Below are positions 17,941-25,706 of a stretch of 64,000 bases of DNA, in pieces (the first letter of the stretch is position 1; each line of letters starts with the position of its first letter). The stretch is taken from NCBI GenBank assembly GCA_034666705.1, contig JAXDLH010000288.1, positions 16,791 to 80,790 on the forward strand. Direction: 5' to 3'. A program made the translations under genes and the position numbers. This DNA comes from JAXDLH01 sp034666705. GTDB taxonomy: Bacteria; Chloroflexota; UBA6077; SHYK01. The notes beneath the pieces were generated by a model. That model ran no database searches, was not told the origin of the DNA, and saw only the letters and a list, made by a program, of their open reading frames with translations.

Positions 17941-19961
17941 TGATCACCCTCTGGCGGCAGGGCGATGATGAAGGTCGTGCCGTGGCCAGGAGTACTGCGA
18001 ACCTTGATCTGGCCACCGTGATTTTGCATGATGCCCTGGCTTACCCAGAGCCCGAGGCCCGTGCCCTTCACGTCGCTCTTGGTGGAGTAGAACGGCTCAA
18101 AGATATGGGGCAGATGCTCCTCGAGGATGCCGGTGCCCGTGTCCTGAATCTGGACGAGCACGTACCGCCCCGCGAGAAACTCTGGGTCGGTCTCCCGGGA
18201 AAGCCAGGTGGAGATTTTCAGCTTGCCGCCATCCGGCATCGCCTGCTGGGCGTTCAAAATCAGGTTCAAGAACACCTGCTTGAGCTGATCCGCGGGAGCG
18301 AGCACTGGCGGCACATCGCGGTCGAGATTGAAATCGACGGTCATATTGTGGCGCCGCAACTCGCGATCGAGCAGCGACACCGATTCCTCCAGCACCGTAT
18401 TCACATTCGTCGGCACTTTGACCACCGCCGGCCGGTAGAAGCCAAGCATCTGTTGGATGATGCCTGACACCCGGTCCGTCTCCTTGCTGGCGATCTGCAG
18501 GAATTTGGCGTTCGGGTCGTCCGGCGCCGTGCGTGACACGACGAGGTAGAGTGCGTTCTTGATCGCCTCGAGCGGGTTATTGATCTCATGGGCGACCGTA
18601 GCGGCGAGTCGACCCACCGCGGCGAGCTTCTCCGACTCGAAGAGCTGCTGCTCGACGGTGCGGCGCTCGAGCTCGCGAATCTTCGTCAGGTCGTGGAGAA
18701 TAGACACCAGCGCAGTGGTCTGTCCCAGCTCGTCTACCACCTCGGTCGCCATGACGCTCATCGTGAGGTTCTCGCCAGTAGTCGGATCGACGAGCTGGAT
18801 CTCTCCGCGCTGCTCCCGTGGGGCCTCGAGACGAAGCTGGGAGAGGAACGAGCTAAGCTTCGCTTCGTTGGCCAGCAACACCGTCGACCGGACCCGCACC
18901 TCGCGCCGCTCGGTCTGCAGCAGGCGTCCGGCGGGCTGGTTCATCAAGATGATCTCGCCCGCGGCGTCGGTAACCACGATCGGATCCGCCACGTTGGCCA
19001 GAATCAGGTTCAGTCGATCCCGCTCGCGCTGCGCCTCGTCCCCAGCGTTCTGCAGGTCGGTCAGAATGCGCTGCAACTGGTCGGCCGCGCGCCGCAGGTC
19101 GGTAACGTCGCGCAACACGGATACGAGGCCACGCTCCCCCGTGCGCAGGTTCGTCGCCTGCTGGCAGATCACCTCGAAGAGCAGCTCGGTACCCTCGAGG
19201 GGATCGACGAGGGTAAGCTCGCGCGCCAGTCCCGCGCCTTGATCGATCGCGAAGCTGGAGAGCGCGGCGGTGAAGAGAAAATAATTGAGCTCAATCGCGC
19301 GGCGCTTGCCGGGGCTGTCATCAGGATTGGGCTTGAGCAGCCGCTCCGCGTGGATGTTGTAGAACATGATGTTGTTCTGCTCATCGCTGAGCATCACCGG
19401 GTCATGCACGGCGTTCAGCATCCACCATAGCCATTCTTTCTCAATGGCGTGCTGTTCACCGGACTCACGCAGGCGCTTCGCCTCGACACGCTCGGCCACC
19501 GTCACCACGAGGCGTCCTGCATATGGCAAGAGCTCGTTCACCTCGGCTTCGGTAATCGGCCGATCCTTATCGACGATGAGGACCCCTGAGGCAGGGAGCA
19601 GCGGCACCGCCGCGAACGCCAGCATGCCGCAGTCGGCGTAGTACACCCGGTCCGCCTCAGGGATACGGCCATCCCGCAGCGCATCGTCGACGCGCAGCGG
19701 TTTGCCGCTCACGAACGCCTCGCGCAGGGGACCCCGCAGCTCCTCATTCGGCTCGCGCAGCGCCGCGATGAGCTCGTGAGGAACGTTGACGCCGACCGCG
19801 CCCTCGACGATTCCCAATTCGCCGTCGATAAGCGCGACGAACGCGCGGTTGTAGCCAAGCGCACGCGCTAACTCGTCGAGCGTCGGCACCACCAGCTCAT
19901 CCAGCTCGGTGAGACGAGCCGCGAGCCCACGCGTCTCATAGAGCTCAAGCAGGTCACGCAT
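17937..19961 (-). CDS. GAF-PAS-PAS sensor histidine kinase
   Basis: The 674-residue protein has no membrane segment, so it is a cytoplasmic sensor. A GAF-like domain (about 20-165) is followed by two PAS domains (about 180-295 and 325-430) with a helix between them. HisKA of the NtrB type has its His in VAHEINNPLEAIKN (about residue 457), and the C-terminal ATPase domain has NLILNAQQAM, DTGTGI and GTGLGLW. It begins 39 nt after gvpA on the same strand and overlaps the next kinase by 4 nt. This placement suggests it is part of the gas-vesicle transcript. The signal is unknown. Confidence 0.92.
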   Translation of the reverse strand: MRDLLELYETRGLAARLTELDELVVPTLDELARALGYNRAFVALIDGELGIVEGAVGVNVPHELIAALREPNEELRGPLREAFVSGKPLRVDDALRDGRIPEADRVYYADCGMLAFAAVPLLPASGVLIVDKDRPITEAEVNELLPYAGRLVVTVAERVEAKRLRESGEQHAIEKEWLWWMLNAVHDPVMLSDEQNNIMFYNIHAERLLKPNPDDSPGKRRAIELNYFLFTAALSSFAIDQGAGLARELTLVDPLEGTELLFEVICQQATNLRTGERGLVSVLRDVTDLRRAADQLQRILTDLQNAGDEAQRERDRLNLILANVADPIVVTDAAGEIILMNQPAGRLLQTERREVRVRSTVLLANEAKLSSFLSQLRLEAPREQRGEIQLVDPTTGENLTMSVMATEVVDELGQTTALVSILHDLTKIRELERRTVEQQLFESEKLAAVGRLAATVAHEINNPLEAIKNALYLVVSRTAPDDPNAKFLQIASKETDRVSGIIQQMLGFYRPAVVKVPTNVNTVLEESVSLLDRELRRHNMTVDFNLDRDVPPVLAPADQLKQVFLNLILNAQQAMPDGGKLKISTWLSRETDPEFLAGRYVLVQIQDTGTGILEEHLPHIFEPFYSTKSDVKGTGLGLWVSQGIMQNHGGQIKVRSTPGHGTTFIIALPPEGDQ

Positions 19962-20000
19962 GACCTAGATCGTCTCCCTCATAGGCATGCTGCATCTCCC

Positions 20001-20282
20001 TTACGTCAGGGGTTCGCGGCGGGCCTCCTGGGGCGGCACAACCTCTTCCCGAGGGGCCGGCGCCGCAATCTGCGGACGTGCCACCGGCGAGGTAATACCG
20101 ACCGCCTCCGCGTACTTCAGGTACGTATCGATCGAGGCGACGACGATGCGCGCCTCGACGGTGATGAGGTCGATGCCGACCAGCGAGATGCGCACCCACG
20201 CATCGATCACGATGCCTTTATCGAGCACCCGATCGAGCACGTCGATGAGGCTCGTACCTCCGGGATGTCGCTCTACGGCCAT
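20001..20282 (-). CDS. gvpA: Gas vesicle structural protein GvpA
   Basis: GvpA polymerises into the ribbed wall of gas vesicles. Residues 1-65 are close to the canonical sequence ([20 protein letters not shown], then [18 protein letters not shown], then [11 protein letters not shown]). A C-terminal tail of about 30 residues rich in Pro, Glu and Arg is longer than in typical 70-residue GvpA. It follows gvpJ by 2 nt, is the last gvp gene and precedes the two kinases. The single copy at the promoter-distal end is unusual, because GvpA is normally the most abundant product and encoded first. Confidence 0.93.
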   Translation of the reverse strand: MAVERHPGGTSLIDVLDRVLDKGIVIDAWVRISLVGIDLITVEARIVVASIDTYLKYAEAVGITSPVARPQIAAPAPREEVVPPQEARREPLT

Positions 20283-20284
20283 GA

Positions 20285-20647
20285 TTACCTCCTGCCTCTC
20301 GGCTGTCGCTGGCGTGTGGGACGAACGGGAGCGGGCTCTGGCACTGCCGCGCCGGCGACCTGCCGCTCGAGGGCGGCAATCCGCGCCTCCAGGGCGCTAG
20401 CGGATTCCACCTCGTCCATTGCGGTGGTACTGAGAAAGTTGTCGCGTTTCCACCAATCGAGTCCGATCTCCTGCGCTTTGTCGATTGAGCATACGAGCAG
20501 ACGGATGCGGACGGTGAGCAGCTCGACGTTGGCCAGCGAGACCCGGATGTCACCAGCCACGACCAACCCCTTGTCCAGGACGCGGTCAAGAATATCGACG
20601 AGGCTCGTCGCGGCAGGTTGATCGCTGCGGCGGGGCTCCATCATCAC
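20285..20647 (-). CDS. gvpJ: Gas vesicle protein GvpJ (minor GvpA paralogue)
   Basis: GvpJ is a minor GvpA-like protein needed for vesicle nucleation or tip assembly. The core [39 protein letters not shown] and [11 protein letters not shown] is typical of GvpJ. The tail contains a short coiled coil ([13 protein letters not shown]) and an Arg/Pro-rich end. The start overlaps the stop of the upstream fusion gene (GTG 20647, or ATG 20644), which implies translational coupling. Confidence 0.9.
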   Translation of the reverse strand: MMMEPRRSDQPAATSLVDILDRVLDKGLVVAGDIRVSLANVELLTVRIRLLVCSIDKAQEIGLDWWKRDNFLSTTAMDEVESASALEARIAALERQVAGAAVPEPAPVRPTRQRQPRGRR

Positions 20648-21276
20648 AGCAGTTGTCCAAGCGGCCCCAGGTCGACGTTTAGATCCGCGTCAGTCAGGCC
20701 GAACTGATCGCGAATCTCGGCGAGTTTCTCCTCAAGCTGCATGAGCGCCAGCCCCATCTGTTCTATCTGGGCGTCGGAGAGGCCGGTTCCCTCCATGCGG
20801 CGGAGCGCCTGGTGCTCCAGCACCTGACGCAGCAGCTCCACGAGCGTCAAGACCAGGCGCGCGAGGCTCGACTCAGGTCGCTCTCCTTCCGGGATCACCA
20901 CCGGTGCGACCCGCCGTGCCGGCCGGCCGCTCGCAGGGTCCCCAACGGTTGAAGGCGCGCCGAGGATCTCCCCTGGCTTGACCCTTGCAGATGGCCTCGC
21001 GCCCGGTCGCGCCAGGTGCGCTGCGAGCATATCCCCATGTCGCGGACGCACCGGAGATCGCGGCGTCATTGCGTCACGGCTCCCACCGTCCTCCTCCATC
21101 GCTCGCCGCATCGTTTCGACGGACGAGACCACAAGGTTCAGGCCAAGGTACACGAGATCGACACCCCCGAGTGAGACGACGGCCTGACCGGCGAGCACTG
21201 CACCGTTGTCGAGCAGGCCATTGACGGCGTCGACGAGCGCGATCCGCTCGGCGAGGGCCCCCTCAAGCTGCGCCAC
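20644..21276 (-). CDS. GvpS-GvpK fusion protein
   Basis: The N-terminal part (about residues 8-55: IALVDAVNGLLDNGAVLAGQ, then VVSLGGVDLVYLGLNLVVSS) is a GvpS-type GvpA-like domain. The C-terminal part (about 135-210: LARLVLTLVELLRQVLEHQA, then GLALMQLEEKLAEIRDQFGL, then [13 protein letters not shown]) is GvpK. A linker of about 70 residues rich in Pro, Arg and Gly joins them. In the Bacillus megaterium cluster gvpS and gvpK are separate neighbours in this order. GTG 21276 is chosen because GGAGGG lies 5 nt upstream, and it overlaps the end of gvpL by 14 nt. No frameshift is needed to read both parts. Confidence 0.85.
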   Translation of the reverse strand: MAQLEGALAERIALVDAVNGLLDNGAVLAGQAVVSLGGVDLVYLGLNLVVSSVETMRRAMEEDGGSRDAMTPRSPVRPRHGDMLAAHLARPGARPSARVKPGEILGAPSTVGDPASGRPARRVAPVVIPEGERPESSLARLVLTLVELLRQVLEHQALRRMEGTGLSDAQIEQMGLALMQLEEKLAEIRDQFGLTDADLNVDLGPLGQLL

Positions 21277-22153
21277 GTTGGCCCTCCACCTTGCGGACAA
21301 ACGAATAGGGCGGCCAAGGACCGCTCAACTCCAGGTCGAGCCCGGCCGTCTGCGCTCGATCCAGGAGGCCGGCGAACACGGCGCCGAATGCCTCACGATG
21401 GTCTCGATCCACGAGGAACGCGAGTTTTGCGACGAGTGGATGCGGATCGGGAGTCTCTGATACTACGGCATCCTGTTGCACGTCAACGCTCGCCGCGCCC
21501 AATTCCCGGGCCGCGCCGCTGAGCTCCTCGTCGAGGAAGCCGGATGCCTCAGTGGCGAGCAGCGACTCGCGACGTCGCCGCAGCAGATAGGCCTTGCCGG
21601 GCGCGCTGCGCTCGATCTCCACGGCCAGCTCGCGCAGAACCGCGCTGTTTTGTTCCGCAGCTCGCCACACGCGCGCCGGATCCGCATACGCCTTCAGCCC
21701 CCATTCCTCCCGGTCGGCGACCTTTTCAAGCAATGCGTGCAGCTCACTCTCCTGGCCTTCCAGCATGGCGCGCACTCCCTCCGGGCTGCGATAGACCGCC
21801 CCGAAGCCCAGCGGCACGATGGGTCCCGCCTGCTCGAACAGCGTGCGCACCACCGCCTCGTGGCGTACCGCGTATTCAGCAAGCTTCGGCAGATCGGCCG
21901 TCAGTGCGTTCAACGGCTCTTCGTCGAAGACGGCGGCAGGCACAAGACTGGTCGCTGCGATCAGGCCAGCATGGTTGATGCCAGTGACAGAGGCAAAGGG
22001 CACAATACCGAGCACATTACGGCCCGCCAGCACATCCTTCGAGCTAGGGCCGGCCAGAAGCACGCCGTACACGTACAGCAGCTCGTCGCGTTTCGTGGCC
22101 GCAGATCGAGCGGCGCTCTGGCGCGGGGTGCCGGCTTCCATGTGACCTGCCAT
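21263..22153 (-). CDS. gvpL: Gas vesicle protein of the GvpF/GvpL family (GvpL position)
   Basis: GvpF/L proteins are accessory factors that bind GvpA and are essential for assembly. The 296-residue protein has the family start (LLYVYGVLL), the VVRTLFEQAGPIVPLGFGAVY segment described at residues 100-122, and the C-terminal signature LSGPWPPYSFV. By position after gvpG and before gvpS-gvpK it matches GvpL of the Bacillus order. The first 20 residues are basic and probably disordered. Confidence 0.88.
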   Translation of the reverse strand: MAGHMEAGTPRQSAARSAATKRDELLYVYGVLLAGPSSKDVLAGRNVLGIVPFASVTGINHAGLIAATSLVPAAVFDEEPLNALTADLPKLAEYAVRHEAVVRTLFEQAGPIVPLGFGAVYRSPEGVRAMLEGQESELHALLEKVADREEWGLKAYADPARVWRAAEQNSAVLRELAVEIERSAPGKAYLLRRRRESLLATEASGFLDEELSGAARELGAASVDVQQDAVVSETPDPHPLVAKLAFLVDRDHREAFGAVFAGLLDRAQTAGLDLELSGPWPPYSFVRKVEGQRGAA

Positions 22154-22161
22154 TGGGGGAT

Positions 22162-22413
22162 TCAGCGCTGCGCTTGCCGCTGTCGAAAGGCACGCGCGGC
22201 ACGGAGCCGCGCCATGATCTCAGCTTCGGCTTCGGTGTATTCGTCCTCGGTGATCTCGCCATCGTCGAGTCGGACTTGCAGCAGGAGCAGGTCTTCGCGA
22301 ATACGCTCCTCGTCGTACAGCTCACGGTCGGCCATATCGCCGATGGTATTGAAGACGAATTTGACGCCGGCGACTGGCGCGGTCAGTGGTGCCAACAGCA
22401 GCTTGAGCAACAT
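22162..22413 (-). CDS. gvpG: Gas vesicle protein GvpG
   Basis: GvpG is a small accessory protein that interacts with GvpF/L during vesicle assembly. The 83-residue sequence starts MLLKLLLAPLTAPVAGVKFV and continues with an acidic helical region (DREL, then GEITEDEYTEAEAEIMARL), both typical of the family. Its ATG overlaps the gvpF stop as TGATG, and gvpL follows 8 nt after its end. Confidence 0.92.
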   Translation of the reverse strand: MLLKLLLAPLTAPVAGVKFVFNTIGDMADRELYDEERIREDLLLLQVRLDDGEITEDEYTEAEAEIMARLRAARAFRQRQAQR

Positions 22414-23240
22414 CAGGACATGGCCCCGGCGCGCTCGAGCTTGAGCCGAATGTTCACGAAATTGTAAGGTGGCCAGGGGCCGGTGTACTGAAATCGCAGC
22501 TTGCCCTCATATCGTTGCGCGATCTCCTGTACCTTCTGGTCGAACTCAGTCGATTTATCCCGCTCGACGAGGAAGGCGGCATTCAGGATCATCTTGTCGC
22601 CGATTGGCTTGTTGTGCCGCGAGGCCGTCGCACAATCGCGGAGGTGGTCGTAGACCTCTCGCACGTACGTGTCAGACCGTTCCGCGAGGGCCTGCTCGAC
22701 GAGCCGGCCAAGCTGCATCCGGGCAAAATAGGTTGACGCGAGCCGATTCGAGAGGATCTCTTCCTTCAGCCGGCGGATGTCTTCGCTCTCCTGCTCGACT
22801 TCCTTCAGCACGGTTTCAGGGTCCCAGTTGACCTTTAGACCAAACTCGATCTTATCCTTGAGTTTGCGCAATACGTCCTGAAGCGCTTCAGACGTGTCCT
22901 TCAAGAACTCCACAACGTCATCTTCCGTGCGGAAAACGGTGCCGAAGCTCATCGGGATGACCGTGAACTCCTTCATTACGGTTTCAATGGCATGCTCATG
23001 GGCGAGCGCGTTCTCGCGTGTGGGGTCGTACATCACGACCGGAGTGTCCGATACCACTGCGGCAAGTGCGCCACGGTGAATCGTATAAAGCTCGTCGTTT
23101 CGGCCGCCGATCCCGAGCGGGCCAAAGCCCTGCGGGGCGTCGCACTCGATGATGCAGTACACGTACTTGCCCTCATCGGCCACCCGTGGCGATCCCGAAT
23201 CTTCCGTGACGACGGCCGCGGCACGCTCATCCAGATTCAT
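22413..23240 (-). CDS. gvpF: Gas vesicle protein of the GvpF/GvpL family (GvpF position)
   Basis: This is the first gene of the gas-vesicle operon. It has the GvpF/L hallmarks YVYCIIE near residue 28, VIPMSFGTVF (about 95-105), a long central coiled-coil-like region with EIEFGLKVNW-like sequence, FLVERDK, and the end signature YTGPWPPYNFV. The order F-G-L-S-K-J then follows, as in Bacillus. The region upstream to the divergent aro promoter is about 140 bp, and I found no convincing -35/-10 pair for this gene there. Confidence 0.9.
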   Translation of the reverse strand: MNLDERAAAVVTEDSGSPRVADEGKYVYCIIECDAPQGFGPLGIGGRNDELYTIHRGALAAVVSDTPVVMYDPTRENALAHEHAIETVMKEFTVIPMSFGTVFRTEDDVVEFLKDTSEALQDVLRKLKDKIEFGLKVNWDPETVLKEVEQESEDIRRLKEEILSNRLASTYFARMQLGRLVEQALAERSDTYVREVYDHLRDCATASRHNKPIGDKMILNAAFLVERDKSTEFDQKVQEIAQRYEGKLRFQYTGPWPPYNFVNIRLKLERAGAMS

Positions 23241-23381
23241 CTCTTGCCCTCACGAGGAATTCGCGGCTGCGGTCCCCGGGCGGCAGCCCCAGCCATGATA
23301 CCGGTTGCATATCAACTCGTGGAAGATATGAAAAGCACGGGCACCGCAAATCGGACGGTCCAAACCATGTACCAGTGGCAA

Positions 23382-23410
23382 TTGATTTTCATTCGTACGT
23401 GGCGTATACT
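23382..23410 (+). promoter_or_regulatory. Sigma-70 promoter of the aro operon
   Basis: TTGATT (23382-23387) and TATACT (23405-23410) are separated by exactly 17 nt. Transcription would start near 23417, 25 nt before the leader peptide. This is the best promoter match in the window. Confidence 0.75.
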
Positions 23411-23441
23411 GCGCCTATTCTGTGCAGGAAGGTCAACTGGC

Positions 23442-23519
23442 GTGAGCCTCGACCAGCACGCATTCGCCTACGCGTACTACTTTAGCTGGCGGCACGGAGG
23501 GATGCCGGCGGTCAGGTAG
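23442..23519 (+). CDS. Aromatic-amino-acid-rich leader peptide (attenuator)
   Basis: A 25-codon ORF starts at GTG 23442, with AGGAAGG 9 nt upstream. Its middle reads HAFAYAYYFSW: two Phe, three Tyr and one Trp codon within nine residues (23463-23489), exactly the end-product amino acids of the pathway below. The stop codon at 23517-23519 is 32 nt before an intrinsic terminator. This fits a regulatory leader peptide whose translation reports charged tRNA-Phe, -Tyr and -Trp to the aro operon. It has no expected function as a protein. Confidence 0.85.
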   Translation: MSLDQHAFAYAYYFSWRHGGMPAVR

Positions 23520-23550
23520 CGCTGATCTTCCACAACCCAGGTGCCGCGGA

Positions 23551-23577
23551 AGCAGAGGATGAGTCCTCTGCTTTTTT
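23551..23577 (+). terminator. Attenuator terminator with competing antiterminator
   Basis: AGCAGAGGA (23551-23559) pairs with TCCTCTGCT (23564-23572) around loop TGAG, followed by TTTTTG. An alternative stem pairs CTG and CTTCC (23522-23524, 23527-23531) with GGAAGCAG (23548-23555) and would destroy the left arm of the terminator. A ribosome at the leader stop would cover 23522-23531 and favour termination. One stalled on the aromatic codons would not. A further 7-nt match, GCGGCAC (23489-23495) with GTGCCGC (23541-23547), may contribute. Confidence 0.8.
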
Positions 23578-23621
23578 GTTGCCCATTGAGGAACGAGATT
23601 ACAACACATCAGGAGGGACGC

Positions 23622-24665
23622 GTGATCATCGTGATGAAGCCAACCGCCACCCAGAGCGACATCGACCACATCCTCGATCGATTGCATCAGGACGGTTGGG
23701 ACGGAGAGGTCTCACATGGGACCGAGCGTACCGTGATTGGCGTCATCGGCACCGGCTTCCCGCCCGACTACCAGGATCACTTCGAGGTGATGGCGGGCGT
23801 CGAGTCGGCCACGCGGATCTCCAAGCCGTACAAGCTCGCCAGCCGCGACTTCAAACCAATCGACACGGTGATTGACGTCAACGGGATCAAGGTCGGCGGC
23901 GGCAGCGACTTCGTGGTGATGGCCGGGCCCTGCTCGGTCGAGGGGCGCGAGCAGCTTATGACGACGGCGAATGCCGTCCAGGAGCATGGAGCCTGCATGC
24001 TGCGCGGTGGCGCCTATAAGCCACGCACGTCGCCCTATAGCTTCCAGGGGATGGGCGAATCCGGACTGAACCTCCTCTCGGAAGCGCGCGACAAGACTGG
24101 CCTGCCCGTGATCACTGAGGTAATGGAGCCAGGCGACGTCGATCTGGTCGAGAGCTTCAGCGACGTGCTGCAGATCGGCACGCGCAATATGCAGAACTTC
24201 CCGCTGTTGAAGCGCGCGGGCCGGTCGAGCAAGCCGGTCATGCTCAAGCGTGGCATGTCGGCCACGATTGAAGAGTGGCTCATGGCCGCGGAGTACGTCC
24301 TTTCCGAAGGGAACAAGAACGTCATGCTCTGTGAGCGTGGCATCCGGACCTTCGAGCCGATGCTGCGCAACACGCTCGATCTCGCCGTCGTGCCGATGCT
24401 ACGCCGCTTGACGCACTTGCCGATCATCGTCGATCCGAGCCACGGCACCGGCAAATGGTACCTGGTGAAACCAATGGCGCTCGCGGCGGCCGCGTGCGGC
24501 GCCGACGGCATCATCGTCGAGGTCCATCCCGATCCGGACAATGCCTGGTCTGACGGTCCGCAGGCACTCACGCCAGCCAACTTCGCCGACATGATGCACT
24601 CGCTCGACGCCGTGGTCACCGCGACGGGCCGCCGCATGTGGTCGGCCGCAACGGCAACGGTCTAG
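23622..24665 (+). CDS. aroF: 3-deoxy-7-phosphoheptulonate (DAHP) synthase, AroA-I-beta type
   Basis: The enzyme condenses phosphoenolpyruvate and erythrose 4-phosphate, the first step to aromatic amino acids. Residues 1-70 form the ferredoxin-like regulatory domain (MIIVMKPTATQSDIDHILDR). The barrel follows, with VMAGPCSVEGREQL, RGGAYKPRTSPYSFQG, the metal-binding Cys in the AGPCS segment, LCERGIRTFE and DPSHGTGK. GTG 23622 has AGGAGGG just upstream. It is the first enzyme gene of aroF-aroE-aroKB-aroQ and is preceded by the attenuator leader. Confidence 0.95.
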   Translation: MIIVMKPTATQSDIDHILDRLHQDGWDGEVSHGTERTVIGVIGTGFPPDYQDHFEVMAGVESATRISKPYKLASRDFKPIDTVIDVNGIKVGGGSDFVVMAGPCSVEGREQLMTTANAVQEHGACMLRGGAYKPRTSPYSFQGMGESGLNLLSEARDKTGLPVITEVMEPGDVDLVESFSDVLQIGTRNMQNFPLLKRAGRSSKPVMLKRGMSATIEEWLMAAEYVLSEGNKNVMLCERGIRTFEPMLRNTLDLAVVPMLRRLTHLPIIVDPSHGTGKWYLVKPMALAAAACGADGIIVEVHPDPDNAWSDGPQALTPANFADMMHSLDAVVTATGRRMWSAATATV

Positions 24666-24815
24666 GCGGATGGCACGGGCACTCGCACCCCGGGCCCCAA
24701 CCCTCGAGGCCCGTCGTGGGCACTGGCTGTGGGGTAGAGTGCTCGTGTGGGGCGACGGGTCGACGTCGCCCGTCGCTGGCTTCGGGGTCGACCCCGAGCG
24801 CCGGTCGCTGGGCTG

Positions 24816-25673
24816 ATGCCGCGCCTTGCCTACGTGATCGGGCACCCGATCCGTCACTCGCTGTCGCCGGTGATGCACAATGCCGCCTTCGCGGCGTGTG
24901 CCATCGACGGCGAGTACCGGGCAATAGACCTCATGCCGGAACAGGTCGCTGACTGGCTGACGGAGCTCAGGGGGTCGAACGCCTACGGCTGCAACGTCAC
25001 AGTGCCGCATAAGGAGATGGTGGCGCGCCTCGTCGACGACGTAGCCGGGGACGCGGTACTTGCCGGCGCTGTGAACACGGTGTGCCGCCACCCCACGGAT
25101 TCGCGGCGGCTCGTCGGTATCAACACAGATACCATCGGGTTTCGCCGATCGCTCGCGGAAGAGGGCGGGATCTCGTGCCAGGGCCAGCACGTCGTGCTGC
25201 TCGGCGCGGGCGGGGCCGCGCGGGCGCTCGCCGTGGTGGCGCTGCAAGACGGTGCCGCGGAGCTCGTCGTCGTAAACCGCACGGAGGCAAGGGCCGAAGT
25301 GCTCCTCGCATCACTGAATGCGCTTGTTGGGCCGTGCCGAACCCGAGCGGTGGCCCTGGGCGACCCAACGCTGGAGGCGGAGCTTGCGAGCGCGACGCTC
25401 GTCGTCAACGCGACGTCGGTGGGACTCGGCTCGACCGAGTTGCCTGCCGATCCAGCATCGGTCTCAACGGGCTGTATGGTAATGGACATTATCTATAACC
25501 CGCGCGCCACCGCTTTCCTCATCGCGGCAGCGCGTGCCGGCGCCCATACCGTCGGTGGCCTGGGCATGCTGGTCCATCAGGCGGGGGCCGCCTTCGAACA
25601 GTGGACCGGTGTCCGGCCGCCCGTCGAGGTGATGCGCGCCGCCGCCGAGCAGGCGCTTAGCATCCCCGCCTGA
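24816..25673 (+). CDS. aroE: Shikimate dehydrogenase
   Basis: AroE reduces 3-dehydroshikimate to shikimate with NADPH. The substrate domain begins VIGHPIRHSLSPVMHNAAF, with the shikimate-binding serines, and NVTVPHKE with the catalytic Lys. The NADPH domain has VVLLGAGGAARALAV and ends with the GGLGMLVHQAG motif. ATG 24816 gives 285 aa, a normal length. An in-frame upstream GTG (24747) would add an unlikely basic extension. The 150 bp after aroF hold no clear signal. Confidence 0.94.
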   Translation: MPRLAYVIGHPIRHSLSPVMHNAAFAACAIDGEYRAIDLMPEQVADWLTELRGSNAYGCNVTVPHKEMVARLVDDVAGDAVLAGAVNTVCRHPTDSRRLVGINTDTIGFRRSLAEEGGISCQGQHVVLLGAGGAARALAVVALQDGAAELVVVNRTEARAEVLLASLNALVGPCRTRAVALGDPTLEAELASATLVVNATSVGLGSTELPADPASVSTGCMVMDIIYNPRATAFLIAAARAGAHTVGGLGMLVHQAGAAFEQWTGVRPPVEVMRAAAEQALSIPA

Positions 25674-25706
25674 GGCACGACTCTCCCAACGCCCGCGAGG
25701 TGTGTG

